A stretch of 64,000 bases of DNA from Purshia tridentata (lineage: Eukaryota > Streptophyta > Magnoliopsida > Rosales > Rosaceae). Both the position numbers and the translations under genes were made by a program. The notes below the pieces were generated by a model that was given only the letters and a program-made list of their open reading frames with translations, was not told where the DNA came from and ran no database searches. The stretch lies in the NCBI GenBank assembly GCA_003254885.1, contig QANT01003828.1, positions 1 to 64,000 on the forward strand. Direction: 5' to 3'. Numbering within the stretch: position 1 is the first letter of the stretch; every line of letters starts with the position of its first letter. Below, piece by piece: positions 11,166-22,932 of the stretch.

Positions 11166-12484
11166 TAAATTCCTTTATACACTAAATTTATTATTAATTT
11201 CCTACGTTTGGTGAAAATAAAAAAAATAACATTATCTTATTAAACCCTAAATTATATGTTACATATATATAAAATTATAAAATGATTAATATGTAAAATA
11301 GTAAATGTAATAACCTAATAAACTATTGTATATAATATATATAAACATTTGTAATTTTGCTCAGTCATTTTCTCATTTCACTCACTCTTTCTCTCTCGTC
11401 ATCTCCTTGCTACCCTTTGCTCTCGCGCTACACTCTCCTTCTCCGTTCACTGTCGACGGCGAGTGACTAGCCGTCCGACGATGGATGGCGGCAAGATCAG
11501 CGGCAGAGAGTTCGTATCTTTCTCCTCTTCCTTCCTCTGGCCGCCATTCCCTCAAAAAACCACCGAAAACAGTCCAAACTTGTCGGCGATTCGCCTTCTC
11601 CGACCAAGTCGCGGCACCGGACCTACTGGGTCTCCTTCCTCTCGTCCTTCTGAGCATGGTGGTGTCCTCAGATTTTCCAACCAACCACCACAAGACGCCA
11701 ATCGAAGCTGAGAAGTCTGAAGGATTCCCGTGGTCGTTGTCGACGATGCCGGCGTCGGATCAAAACGATTTCAGTCTCATTCTTCTCCTCTTGGCATGAG
11801 CTTTAAGCTAGTGTGTTTGCTTGTGTCTAATTCTAGCCAAATCAAAAATTCCCAAATTTCCAGCCTTAGCCACCTCTGCCACCGCCATCTGTGGTGATTC
11901 TGGCCACTCTTTGGCCGCGGTTTGGTGTGAGATATACTCCTCTAATCTGTATTCTTGCTGTTGGTTGTTTAATTTGGTGTTTAATTGTGAATTTTGGAGT
12001 ATAAATTGTATAGGAATTTCTGTAATTTTTGGGGTATTAAATTTATATAGACTTCTGTGACAATTGGAGCTCTGAATTTAAAGATAGTGAGTGTGAATCT
12101 AATGGTAACTTGTGTAATTTTCTTTTGTGTTTGGTTAGTGAGAAAATGCAGAGGAAATTATGGAAAATCAGAAGGTTTGCTGCAAATGAAAATAGGCAAG
12201 GCGGGGATTCGGGGCAGGTTTGGGGGAGCACTCCTCGGCGGGGTCGGGGGCGAGGAATCCCCGTTTAACTATCCAGGTAAATGGGGCGGGTTCGGGGATT
12301 CAAAAAATTTCGGGGGGGGGGGGGAAGGATGGTATTGGCAAACCCGGCCCCGCCCCGCCCCGTTGCCATCCCTATATTTCACCTTATATTGGACAATCAC
12401 TTATTAGTAGTTTCTAACATCTAAGACTGTACCACTACCACTTCTGTCTCTTTGAATTTTACATTTTATTGATCCAATACTTAG

Positions 12485-12830
12485 TGGGTTGCCCACCGAT
12501 CTGGAGGTCTATGGGGTCGTGTCGGCCACCATGGTGGTCCGGTGAGGGAGGATGGAAGAGAAAAAGGAGTGCGGTTAGGTGTTGGGATTGGTTGGGGTTT
12601 GGAGAGAGGGAAGAGAGAGAGAAGAAAGAAAGAGGGGACAATGGCGGCAGATCGCGGAAAACTGTCGGGGACTTTTATGGCAGTGGTAGGGGTGGAGTGG
12701 AGTCGGGAGTGGGGCTGAGTTGGCAGGGGTGCCCCCGGGGGGGGTGGGGGATATATGGGTGGCTGGGTAGTTAATGGTAGAAAATGAGTTTTTTGTTTAT
12801 TTTTCTTTAATACAGGGTAAAATAAGGAAA
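12485..12830. other. G/A-rich non-coding block, unit B only
   Basis: Purine-rich, locally GC-rich sequence (gagaggga tracts, and a G run near 12740-12750) between the two conserved ends of unit B. It has no counterpart in unit A, where MITEs lie instead. Open frames exist on both strands but are low-complexity and unlike any family. Probably a fragment of another insertion; no termini resolved. Confidence 0.4.
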
Positions 12831-13260
12831 AATGGAAAAGAAAATCATAGGCCGTGGTCAGCTTTACGTAATTCTACGCTGACTGTCAAATTATTTGTTC
12901 AAAAAGTTCATAGATATACATGTCATGTCAATCTGGTTTGAAATCTTGTGTTCTCATTGACTGAGATTGATCATCGATAGCCAATGGGATGGAGGCACCA
13001 TGGTTCAAGGCTATGTTATTTCTTGGGCATATAATCTTGAACAGGAAGGAACAAGAAATAATGGAACACCCCCACCCGATATCCAAAAGGCCCAAAATAA
13101 GCCCAACACATAGACAAAGCCTAACAGAAACCCACAATCAGACTATAAGGCCTAAGCAGCTCAAATTAACAAAAATCAGAGTAACAGAAAAAACGGTCAG
13201 GAAGACAGACAAATTAAGCTGCAAGCACTAAAGTCTCAGAGATGTTTACTCCTGGATAGC

Positions 13261-13844
13261 CAAGCTGGGAGAATCAGTACTAAACTTAGCCAATATCTGA
13301 TGATGAAATTGATGACACTGAAAACAGCTAGGATTGGTGTGTTCCACATGGCTGGTGGACGGACCTGATTGGCTGGATTCCATACTCCAAACTGATGCGT
13401 CCTATTAATAATATTGCAGATTTATATTTTATAACACCTTTATAGTTTGCAATTGTTTGCATTTGTGTTAACATAACCTGACCAGTTTTATTTAATATTA
13501 TCACATAGACATCTGTTATATGATTGTCATTCAATTCGGTTTAAATTAAGTTTGGTAAACTTCCAAGTTGATTTGAAGCAACAGCATGGCATTTGCCAAG
13601 TGAATCTGAAGGAAAAGCATTGTCAAATGATGCCATTCATTTTTCCATACTTGACTGGATGTTTCTCTATATTCTAATCATGCAAATTACTTGAAGCTTT
13701 AGAAAATTGCCAGTTCCTATTCTCACACTAATTTATGCACCAGTCATCAAAGGGATACAGTTTGTTTTGTAATATATAGCATTGCATCAGTTTAGAGGGG
13801 GAGGCATATCCGTGACGTCAATGTTGATGATGTTGTAGAACTAA
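13261..13844. other. intergenic, 3' flank of EXO70
   Basis: AT-rich sequence holding the presumed 3' untranslated region of the EXO70 gene. I see no gene or clear repeat here. Confidence 0.6.
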
Positions 13845-15719
13845 TTACTGAGGTGAAGTACCGTGGAACAAATCTGACAAGTAATTCCCCAAGTCATCTG
13901 GTGAAAATCTTACCAAAAACTCCAAATTTTTTTGCCCACTCAGCATTTTCAAGTATGTGTTGTAAAATTCTTGATAAGATGGTACCAGTTTCTGTGCTAT
14001 TGACACCTTCAAGTCATCCCTCAACTTCCCATCCTCTACAATCCACGATGTCTGTTTCCTGTATGCCTCTTCAAAAGCTGTGTTGAACCTCCTAGAGCAC
14101 TCCTTTGCCATTTCAGGAGATATTTCTGATGACTTGTCTGGTAATGATGACAACACCTTTGTCCAAGCAGAGGATTCATAGTATGAAGCATATAGTTTAA
14201 CCTTCTTCATATGTTGAGACACCCACTCTTCACCGAGGAGTAGTATCAGGTTGGGTGTATGTTGTACCTTCTCAACAATGAAGTGAAGATTGTTGGCAAG
14301 GAAGAGATATGACAAGGCCACATCTTTGTAAAGCTCAGCTTTGCTGTCAAGCTTGCACAAAAGAACTAAAATAAGCCAAGCTAAGTGGACTGATGCTGCT
14401 GGAGTTGAACCATCATCTGACACTGGGATCTTGAAGTAACTTTCGTGTGATGGTGAATTCCCTGGTGGTGGATAGTCAGCAAGGATATCAGAGAGAATTC
14501 CATTGTAATCTGCTAATGAAGATACATAGTTCATCACTGCCAGGGTCAATGGGTGAATCCCACCCCCATAGACTAGAATTTTTGATGAGTCCTTTTGAAT
14601 GGTTGATTCAAAATCCAAAAGCATAGGTCGGACAGAATCTGAAAGTTTGAGCCATGATGAAAGAACCTGTAGTTTAATAGCTGAGGTTGATTCAGAGTTG
14701 AATATTGATTCAATCTCCAGCCAAAGATCAGAGACTGCTTCATAGAGTTCCATCAGCCGTAAAATTATTTCCGGGGCTTTCTTGTTCTTCACAATTAGTT
14801 CAAGAAATATGAACAGGTTGGTTGCTCCTTCTTTGATTATCTCATAGAAGCATGACTCTCTGAATTTCTCAGATGCTGAAAACACATGATCACATAGAAT
14901 TTTCTCCCCTAGAAATAGTGTTTTTACGGCAATCTTTACTGCATATATCCAGTTGTTGATTATATTTTCTACTGCTTCCGAATCCATTTTCTGAATTTGA
15001 GAAGCTTTGAACCGTTGAATTCCGAGGTGGTACAATCCCTCATCCACTATTGACTTTCGTCTAAGTTTGTATATCTTCACGCACTCTTGACCATAGCCAG
15101 AACTGATCATGCAATCAGCTATTGACTTCAAGTCTGACATGGCGAGTGCTGAGACTCTCTCAACCTCTGTACTCGACTCACCAACAATTTCCAACTCATC
15201 TTCTTCTCCAGCCTCGTCGTCATCATCAAGCTTGCCTGATCTGCCTGAGGATCGACTTGAAACTGATTCTGGGTCAAGGTAATCACGGTTTGCAGACAAT
15301 ATCTGGTAAAACTCTTGTTCAAGCCTTTTCATGGCTTTTTGCATTAGCTTTTGAGCAAGTACAAGCTTTCTGGATGTGGACCTTTCACCAACTAGAGTAT
15401 CCATAGCAATACGCAAGTCCTTTACAGACTTGAGAAGTTCTTTGGCTTCTTTTCTACTATGCTGGAAGATAGAGGTGAATTTGGTGTATGAGGAGGAGTT
15501 TGGATCCCATTTGGTGATGATGGGTTCGGCGTGTTCGATGTTTTTTTCCATCAGTGAGAGAGAGTAGGTGGAGGTTGGAGTTAAACCAGTGCAAGAGCTT
15601 GAAAGTGAATAAGAGGAAGAAGATAGGGTTTTGGTACATGAGAAGAAGAAGAGGCTTGACATTCCTTTTCTTGGTGTGACTGTAGTAGCACTACTCTTTG
15701 GGGTCTCTGAGACTAACAT
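13845..15719 (-). CDS. exocyst subunit EXO70, EXO70H-like
   Basis: Subunit of the octameric exocyst, which tethers secretory vesicles to the plasma membrane; EXO70 contacts phosphoinositides and so chooses the membrane site. Plants have many EXO70 paralogues used in polarised wall deposition and defence. The 624-aa, intronless gene matches the single-exon habit of most EXO70 clades other than EXO70A. Visible parts: a Ser/Thr-rich N-terminus (1-55), a helical region with MEKNIEHAEPIITKWD at 57-72, an acidic linker (about 165-177) and the C-terminal Exo70 helical-rod domain from about 240 to 615. The ATG at 15719 is the only in-frame start upstream of conserved sequence. The H-clade label comes from overall resemblance and is less certain than the family. 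It lies between KCS unit B and the relic third copy. Confidence 0.9.
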   Translation of the reverse strand: MLVSETPKSSATTVTPRKGMSSLFFFSCTKTLSSSSYSLSSSCTGLTPTSTYSLSLMEKNIEHAEPIITKWDPNSSSYTKFTSIFQHSRKEAKELLKSVKDLRIAMDTLVGERSTSRKLVLAQKLMQKAMKRLEQEFYQILSANRDYLDPESVSSRSSGRSGKLDDDDEAGEEDELEIVGESSTEVERVSALAMSDLKSIADCMISSGYGQECVKIYKLRRKSIVDEGLYHLGIQRFKASQIQKMDSEAVENIINNWIYAVKIAVKTLFLGEKILCDHVFSASEKFRESCFYEIIKEGATNLFIFLELIVKNKKAPEIILRLMELYEAVSDLWLEIESIFNSESTSAIKLQVLSSWLKLSDSVRPMLLDFESTIQKDSSKILVYGGGIHPLTLAVMNYVSSLADYNGILSDILADYPPPGNSPSHESYFKIPVSDDGSTPAASVHLAWLILVLLCKLDSKAELYKDVALSYLFLANNLHFIVEKVQHTPNLILLLGEEWVSQHMKKVKLYASYYESSAWTKVLSSLPDKSSEISPEMAKECSRRFNTAFEEAYRKQTSWIVEDGKLRDDLKVSIAQKLVPSYQEFYNTYLKMLSGQKNLEFLVRFSPDDLGNYLSDLFHGTSPQ

Positions 15720-16239
15720 ATTTAGGCCTTGAAGGGTGTGAACTGTGAAGCTCTTAAAATGGAGGTGGGATAGAAGAGTTTAATTGTAAGCTTAAAGATG
15801 AGGCTCTAATTCTCTCTTTGATTTTTGACAAAAAGAGAGTGAGAGGTAGTGCTTACTACTTATTTGTCATGGTTTTGAAGAGGTTTTATACAGGAGAGCT
15901 GTTAGTTCCCATTTAAGGAAGGTGGATTTGCTTGGATCCTTGGACTTTGACCGACTCTGTTTATCTGGTATAATCTTTTATCAGTTGATCATCAAAATAA
16001 ACTGGCCAGGGAAGATCTAAATCATTCTTTGGCTTGGTCAAGCAGTTTTTGCATTGTATTTTCCTGTTTTTATATATTATATATCATATTCAATGAACCC
16101 TGGTCAAGCTGCAGCATTACAACTCAACAATGATCGGAGTAAAAGGTATTGTTGGCTTTTGAATTTATAATAATTCGAATCTCTGAAATAGTATACAGAG
16201 TTCAAGGTTCAAGCAGGCATTAGAGGTTCGCACAAGCAA
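15720..16239. promoter_or_regulatory. 5' flank of EXO70
   Basis: Presumed leader and promoter of the minus-strand EXO70 gene. It contains gagagagt and tctctctt tracts near 15790-15840 but no motif I can assign with confidence. Confidence 0.4.
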
Positions 16240-17320
16240 CGAAAATAAAAAATGGACCACCAGAAAGAGTAGACTGTGATATATCGAAATCTAAAAGAAA
16301 TTACGTACAAGTCAGAGAAGAAAATGTCAAACGCCGCAAGAGAATATTGGTCATTATTGAATGAGAATTATTTTGTATTTTGATGATCAAATTTCAAATG
16401 TGGATATTGTAACTAGAATCATATATACATACTTAATTACAAAGAGTAGACTAATTCTAAGGTTTTGAATCAGTCAAGTTGCTTGTGAGAGTACTTTGAA
16501 GCTTGGCTCCACAGAAATTCAATAATATTAACAAGTAATTGGATTATTTGAATTTGACTTTTTACAAATTTCAATTTTTACACATGCTCAAAAAGTGTTA
16601 ATGTGTTATGAATTAATTTTATTTTCTACTAACAAGATCTGAATTCTAATAATAAATCTTACATTTTGAACACCAAATAATGTGGTAGATGAGTTGTTTC
16701 TACTTCTCTGGGTTTTTGAAAAAGGTTTTTATGTTTATTAGTTTGTAACATAAAAATATTGATGACTCATTTAATAAACAACAAACTTACCTAATATCGA
16801 AAATCTAATTATTGGACTAATTTATTGTAAAGAAGGCCTCAGCATGTGGAATTGGGATTATTAAGAAACGTAAGCAATGAAAGGTTCTGGGAAAAAATAA
16901 CACCAAATCCTTTGACTTGGGAAGCAAGGAATATAGTTCTTGGAAATGTTCACCCACAAATAAAAAGTCGTCCTTGGAAATTAGTTATAAACTCGATGAT
17001 TGGACTACCACGCAAGGGCCCAGGCATTCACAGTGATGTTCACATCTGACTTGTTCTAATTTATTAAGATTTGAATTATTTCACATGCAAAATCCGTGTA
17101 TGTTTCACCTAAAAAGTGAGAAATGATTGAGTAATGAGTCAAGATCAAGATTCAGGACTAATGGAAACAAAAAAATTTAAAGGCTATGAAATTGTGGGTT
17201 TTATTGGCTAAAGACCTAATATCAAGACGTTGGCATATCAAGTTCATAGATATACTTGTCAATCTGCTAAAGACAGCTAATATCAACAACGTACTAAACT
17301 AAAGATGATACAAACTAACC
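16240..17320. repeat. diverged third copy of the distal duplication unit
   Basis: Shares ordered anchors with 5330-6425: accaccagaaagagtagact (16258), a stretch around tcaaatttcaaatgtggata (16387), a tgaatcagtcaagttgcttg segment (16466), gttcatagatatac.tgtcaatctgct (about 17252), and actaaact.aagat.atacaaactaac (about 17292). Divergence and indels are larger than between units A and B, so this copy is older. No KCS remains next to it. An open frame at 16846-17049 shows no family similarity. Confidence 0.65.
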
Positions 17321-17772
17321 TAATATAAAAACAGCATTGGAATTACTTAAGAATGAATTAAATATTGACTAGAAGAGATTTGAGTTCAGGTCCTACAATG
17401 GACAAGAGACATATCCCATAGGAACACCTGATGCCAGAACAAAACAAGCAGACAGCGTAGTGTTCTTAAAAAGATTGGAAAAACCATTATCAATGTAAAA
17501 ACTAAAAATGACCAAATGCTTTAGGCATTCAAGCAAAATAAGGTAATATAGCTCGAGAAATTTATCAAAAATGAACAGAAATCTTAACTAAGATTGCACC
17601 CAAAACAAAATCAATTCGGTTTGGGTGAGACATGCCCCCACCCTAAAGAAGTACAAGTAAACACCACAAACTCGGGTCTAATAACATAATCAAATTTAAA
17701 GGCAAAACTTGTGATCAAAGGGTTCTATTACAGAAAGGTAATAAGATAAGCTAACATAACCAATCCAACCTC

Positions 17773-18723
<951 letters not shown>

Positions 18724-18779
18724 TGCTGCGTCTCTGAGTGTTCTGCAACGGCGGCTCTCTCACCTTTCACGGGAAAATG

Positions 18780-19001
18780 AAACCCTAACTATGAGAGCTC
18801 ATGGGTTTAGGAGAGATGTATATATAGCCAGGCCTGATATACTATGTTGGGTACGATGTTGGGCTATGCTGATTTGGGTGTTAGAAAATAACAAGCCTTA
18901 GTATGGCCCAATCTTTAATGAAGCCCAGTTACATCTCAGTTTATCTCTGTGATCTGCCTGGCCCACACAAAAGCCCATGGGTTTTAGTGCTATGGGGCCC
19001 A
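18780..19001 (-). promoter_or_regulatory. RPL35 promoter: telo-box, TATA and site II cluster
   Basis: Upstream of the ATG at 18723: a telo-box aaaccctaa at 18780-18788, a TATA-like tatatata at 18819-18826, and five GGCCCA/AGCCCA motifs (site II, TGGGCC/T on the other strand) at 18905, 18922, 18960, 18972 and 18996. Telo-box plus site II is an established signature of plant ribosomal-protein and translation genes active in dividing cells. Confidence 0.75.
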
Positions 19002-22000
19002 TGCCAAAGTAATGAGCCTAGGTTGCCGCCCCAAAATGACACATCCTAAATGCAAGTTATCGGACTATGAATAATTGTATATGGTTAAGGGTTACAATGA
19101 AACTAACATGTGATGTTACGGTCACAAGGTCACATAGAAAAAATTATTGATACATAACATCAGCAAATCTCGAACAATTAAATCTAAAATTCTCTTAGCC
19201 TCCTCCAAAAGGTGTTTGTTAGGGGTTAAATCTTCTTTTATTTTCTGAAATCGAATGAACTTTAAGAGAATAGAAGAAAACCCAGCACCCAAGACAAACC
19301 GATCCCATGCAAAAACTCCAATCTCTACTTCCCTAATTAGCTTAGCTCTACCTCACATTAAAGGAGTTGTTATGATAATATAATAGCAGAAAATGTTAGA
19401 TTCAATGTTGTAGAAGGTTGACAAACTCATATCATTATCATGTCTTAATTAAAGTTGAAGAAAAGAGATCACAATTGTCTTTTAGGGAGAGAATTAAGAA
19501 GGCATGCGATTGAAGTCATATATATGGCCCATAATCTATATATATAACTTAATTAGAAATGCAGGGGTAGATATTGACAACGATACAAACCAAACCCCTT
19601 AACCTCTCTAAAGAATAATGATATTTAATGATACAATCGGTACAAAGTTACCCAAGAATCAACATGTTGCCCTTGGAAATCTCACTCTCTCAAAATGTCA
19701 ACATGTTTGCAATCCGTGACACTACTAAACTAACTTAAATTCAAACTAGTGGCGCCCTATAAACAATACCATTAATCAATATTATAACTCTTTAATATTG
19801 TAAGAAGAAAGATACCACTAATCAATAATTAGTTTGCATTCTGCTCGTAAAAGAAACCTTCTTTACCATGGAATTTGTAGCTCACGTAGTTAAGAATATT
19901 AACATCTAGATTGGAGTTTGAACTTCTTAGCGTCTTTTGTACAAATAATATAAATCTTGTTTCTTTTTTTAAAGAAAAATTCTTCGATCGATCCAATATA
20001 TTAGGCTTTAAGAAAATAGATAAAATAAAACCTACAAAAGCTTCATATAATTGTTATTCATGTAATGCACTTGATTGCCAACTGGGGTTTATGAGCTAGA
20101 GCTAGCGTTCCTCATTTATTCGTCATCATTCATCATTTTTATGTTTATAATTCATAAATATCATCAATATAATAATATGACAATAACTAACAATGACAAT
20201 AATTAGCAGATCAAAGAGATTATTATATATGCTCCCTGATTATAAGAGCTATGTTCCCTCTTAGATATCGACTACTATTTCTGTTCTACGATAATCTACT
20301 CTTTAGAGGTCACATCGTCCAAAATGCCGACCCCTCAAATTTAATTTAAAAGAGAGAGACAACCATTAGTGTCCATCATCTATCATTGATAATAATTGAT
20401 AGCTAGCTAATTGGAATGAGAACGTTTAACTATTAATTTAATAGGGTGCACTAGCTTATTAATCGACTATCATCATCTTCATCATATTATTTGACCAAGA
20501 CAACAACATGACTTTTTGTTCAATGTGATCTCCATTATATTGTACAGTACGTATATTAAAAATGTTTACAGGTTTTTCAACTACTTATTAGTAGTATAAA
20601 TACGTGAGAAGATAAATAAGAAAACAGACAAATTAATCGGCAATGTAAATGTATTGAATATAGTTTCAAATTACTGGATCATCAGGCAGTAAAGGTTTCG
20701 TGTTTTTTTAATCTCATTTTCGACATAATTAATTATTTTAAAGTGTCGAATTATTTTTAAGAGTTGATCAGTTTTAAAACCCTAAATCTTAAATATTGAA
20801 TGAATATACTGATGAATAAAAATAATTATATAGTCTTCTTTCCACATTGTCGTACGTTAAAGAAAAGAAGCAACTATATATATATATATATAAAAGAAAG
20901 TATGCAGAAGTCAGACTAGTTGAGGAAGATAGGGCAAACAGCCAAACAGATAACCCATGCACAATATAATCAACAGGCTCTCATCACACTATGCACTACG
21001 CAGGCCAAGTCCAAATGTATATATAGTTTTTGGCTATATATATATATATATACATAGATGCATGGAAACAAGCTTATATTCATCACCCAACCTACCCAGC
21101 TGTCCACTCCATCAGCTACTTTGTCATATCATACAATATATTCTTTGTTGGTCAAATAATGATGTCAATCGGACAAAGATGAAGAGATTTAAACTTTAGC
21201 AGAGGATTTGCTTAGAAATTAATTGGGCCATATATGGCTGTTTACAAAAAAAATTACAAAAGAAAGAGGGAAAGGAAATGAGATTCATGGATAAATAATC
21301 AACCAAAACAAATTTAAGTATCAAAGTAACCACGTAATAAAAAGATAACCATTATCAGTTAATCCTAATTAAAACATAAATTGGAAACATTTATCCAAAT
21401 TTTAATCATTTTTATTTACCTTCCGAAAATGAATTGGTCATATATATATTCTATGGGAATTGAGATACACGTCAAACCCACGTCAAGAATGCGTTTGAAC
21501 TACAACCGCGTCGAAATTTTGTTTTTTCTCACGTTTTTTGTTTTTTCCAATAGAAGGGTCAAATAGTTGCACGTCGGCCCAAAATAAAGGAAGGCAGCTA
21601 GTGCCTGTGAAAATCATGATCAACGTGACTCGAAGAAGTCCAATCTGACCGTCCACTACTGTGTAATCGACTGACAGACGATTGAGATCAAACCACCCCA
21701 AATAATAGGACGATTCGAATCATACATTTATTTCTTTTATGTTGAATTATTATTGACAAACTGACCTACAAAAATCATACATCAAATCATCAAACTACCA
21801 AATTAATTTCATAATTCTAATCAAATGTGGTAAATTATGTAAATATATATATATGATCAGACTAAGCAGTATAATCCACTTGACAAGGAGCCAATCGTAA
21901 TTTCCTTCTTATCTGCTTGTAGGTCATTGAATTAATAATGCTGGCTCTAGCTCAGATCGAGAGCAAGCCCCACCATTGACTATAAACAAATCTTATAAAA

Positions 22001-22385
22001 AAAAGATAAAAAAAATTATAGTTTTAAAATTTTTCCTTTCATCATACTATGTCAGAAAATAGAAATTTTCCTATAACAATACTAAATTATATGTTTATTA
22101 GATGCAAGAATCAAAATTAAACCGGAATTAAAATACTTAAATCACTCCCACACATTCTTTGCACCAAATAATAGTTTATTATTAATCATATTATATAGGC
22201 ATGATTTTCAAAGGTGGCAGATCCTTAGTTTAAGCAAATCAGTTATGAGTTGGATGCTAATACTATAATAATATGGGGGTGCTTCAATTTTACTAAAAAG
22301 TTGCATATATATATAGGCTTTCGGTCATGACTCTCTACTGTAAATTAATGTCCATTATTGAGTCACGTCCATTGACCATCTATTT
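19002..22385. other. AT-rich intergenic region
   Basis: About 3.4 kb without a supportable gene. It contains simple repeats such as (TA)n at about 20876-20892 and 21037-21050. Open frames are short, AT-biased and unlike known families. I checked both strands for tRNA boxes, snRNA promoter elements and familiar miRNA sequences and saw none. Confidence 0.55.
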
Positions 22386-22607
22386 TTCCACTTGTTAATT
22401 AAAATTAATATCTTAATTAATCTTATCAAAATTTGAAAATAAAATAAAATTAACCTTATAAAAAAAAAAAGTCCATATATGAATAGGAATATGGCATTCC
22501 ACTTGTTAATTAAAATTAATATCTTAATTAACCTTATCAAAATTTGAAAATAAAATAAAATTAACCTTATTTAAAAAAAAGTCCATATATGAATAGGAAT
22601 ATGGCAG
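22386..22607. repeat. 111-bp tandem duplication
   Basis: Two nearly identical units, 22386-22496 and 22497-22607, each beginning ttccacttgttaattaaa and ending gaataggaatatggca. Differences are few, so it is recent. It lies about 330-550 bp upstream of the lipase ATG and may be within its promoter. Confidence 0.9.
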
Positions 22608-22834
22608 TAGTTGACCACAAAACTCCATGGCGGGCCAGAAGTTGTATATATGCTAACATCAACCCCCACGTAGTACTCCTCATCTACTTATAATATCTTT
22701 GGACTCCATCTTTTGATTGGCACATTTCGATCTCTCACTCATACATTTAACAATCTGCCAGAAAAAACCTCTTCATCAGCATATATATAGCTTCTTCCTA
22801 AATAATATCAAGTCTCTCAAATCACTCTCTAGCT

Positions 22835-22836
22835 AT

Positions 22837-22876
<40 letters not shown>

Positions 22877-22891
22877 TGGGTTAGTCATTAA
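22835..22891 (+). promoter_or_regulatory. CT-repeat uORF in the leader of the lipase gene
   Basis: An ATG at 22835 opens an 18-codon frame made mostly of a (TC)n microsatellite (Ser-Leu repeats). It stops at 22891, 41 bp before the main ATG at 22933. If transcription starts upstream of it, scanning ribosomes would meet this ATG first. CT-rich leaders are common in plants. Confidence 0.5.
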
Positions 22892-22932
22892 TTTGTTTTC
22901 TGATTATTTTTTATTTACTGCAGGCCAGTGAT

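Larger units (their letters stand above)
10438..12374. mobile_element. non-autonomous hAT-like element, 1937 bp
   Basis: The termini are TAGGGATGGCAA at 10438 and its complement TTGCCATCCCTA ending at 12374. They are flanked by an exact 8-bp direct repeat tatttcac (10430-10437 and 12375-12382). Unit A carries one tatttcac at the matching site (about 3583), which proves insertion. An 8-bp duplication and TAGGGATG-type ends are the hallmarks of hAT. No transposase is seen. The interior holds a tRNA-like piece, a telomere-like repeat block and a C/G-rich right end with a G homopolymer at about 12313-12324. It lies in the upstream region of KCS copy B. Confidence 0.93.
6430..13260. repeat. tandem segmental duplication, unit B
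   Basis: From about 6450 the sequence repeats the start of the window (ttagtttagtatttatctca at both) and stays alignable through the KCS gene, its promoter, and the stretch 12375-12485 equivalent to 3583-3690. It ends with 12870-13210, equivalent to 5950-6300. The units abut directly near 6430, so this is a head-to-tail duplication. Unit B is enlarged by a foldback element and a hAT element; unit A is enlarged by three MITEs. Confidence 0.85.

Noticed and set aside
11382-11799. Open frames of about 100 codons on both strands inside the hAT element
   Set aside because: Low-complexity Ser/Pro/Arg-rich products in mirrored frames; no transposase or other domain. They may be captured leader sequence but cannot be called genes.
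16846-17049. 67-codon frame as a gene in the relic region
   Set aside because: Lies within diverged repeat DNA and shows no family similarity.
22835-22932. N-terminal extension of the lipase through a spliced Ser-Leu exon (22835-22879 joined to 22924)
   Set aside because: The frame would fit, but the implied intron is only 44 bp, below the usual plant minimum, and the low-complexity extension is not typical of the family.
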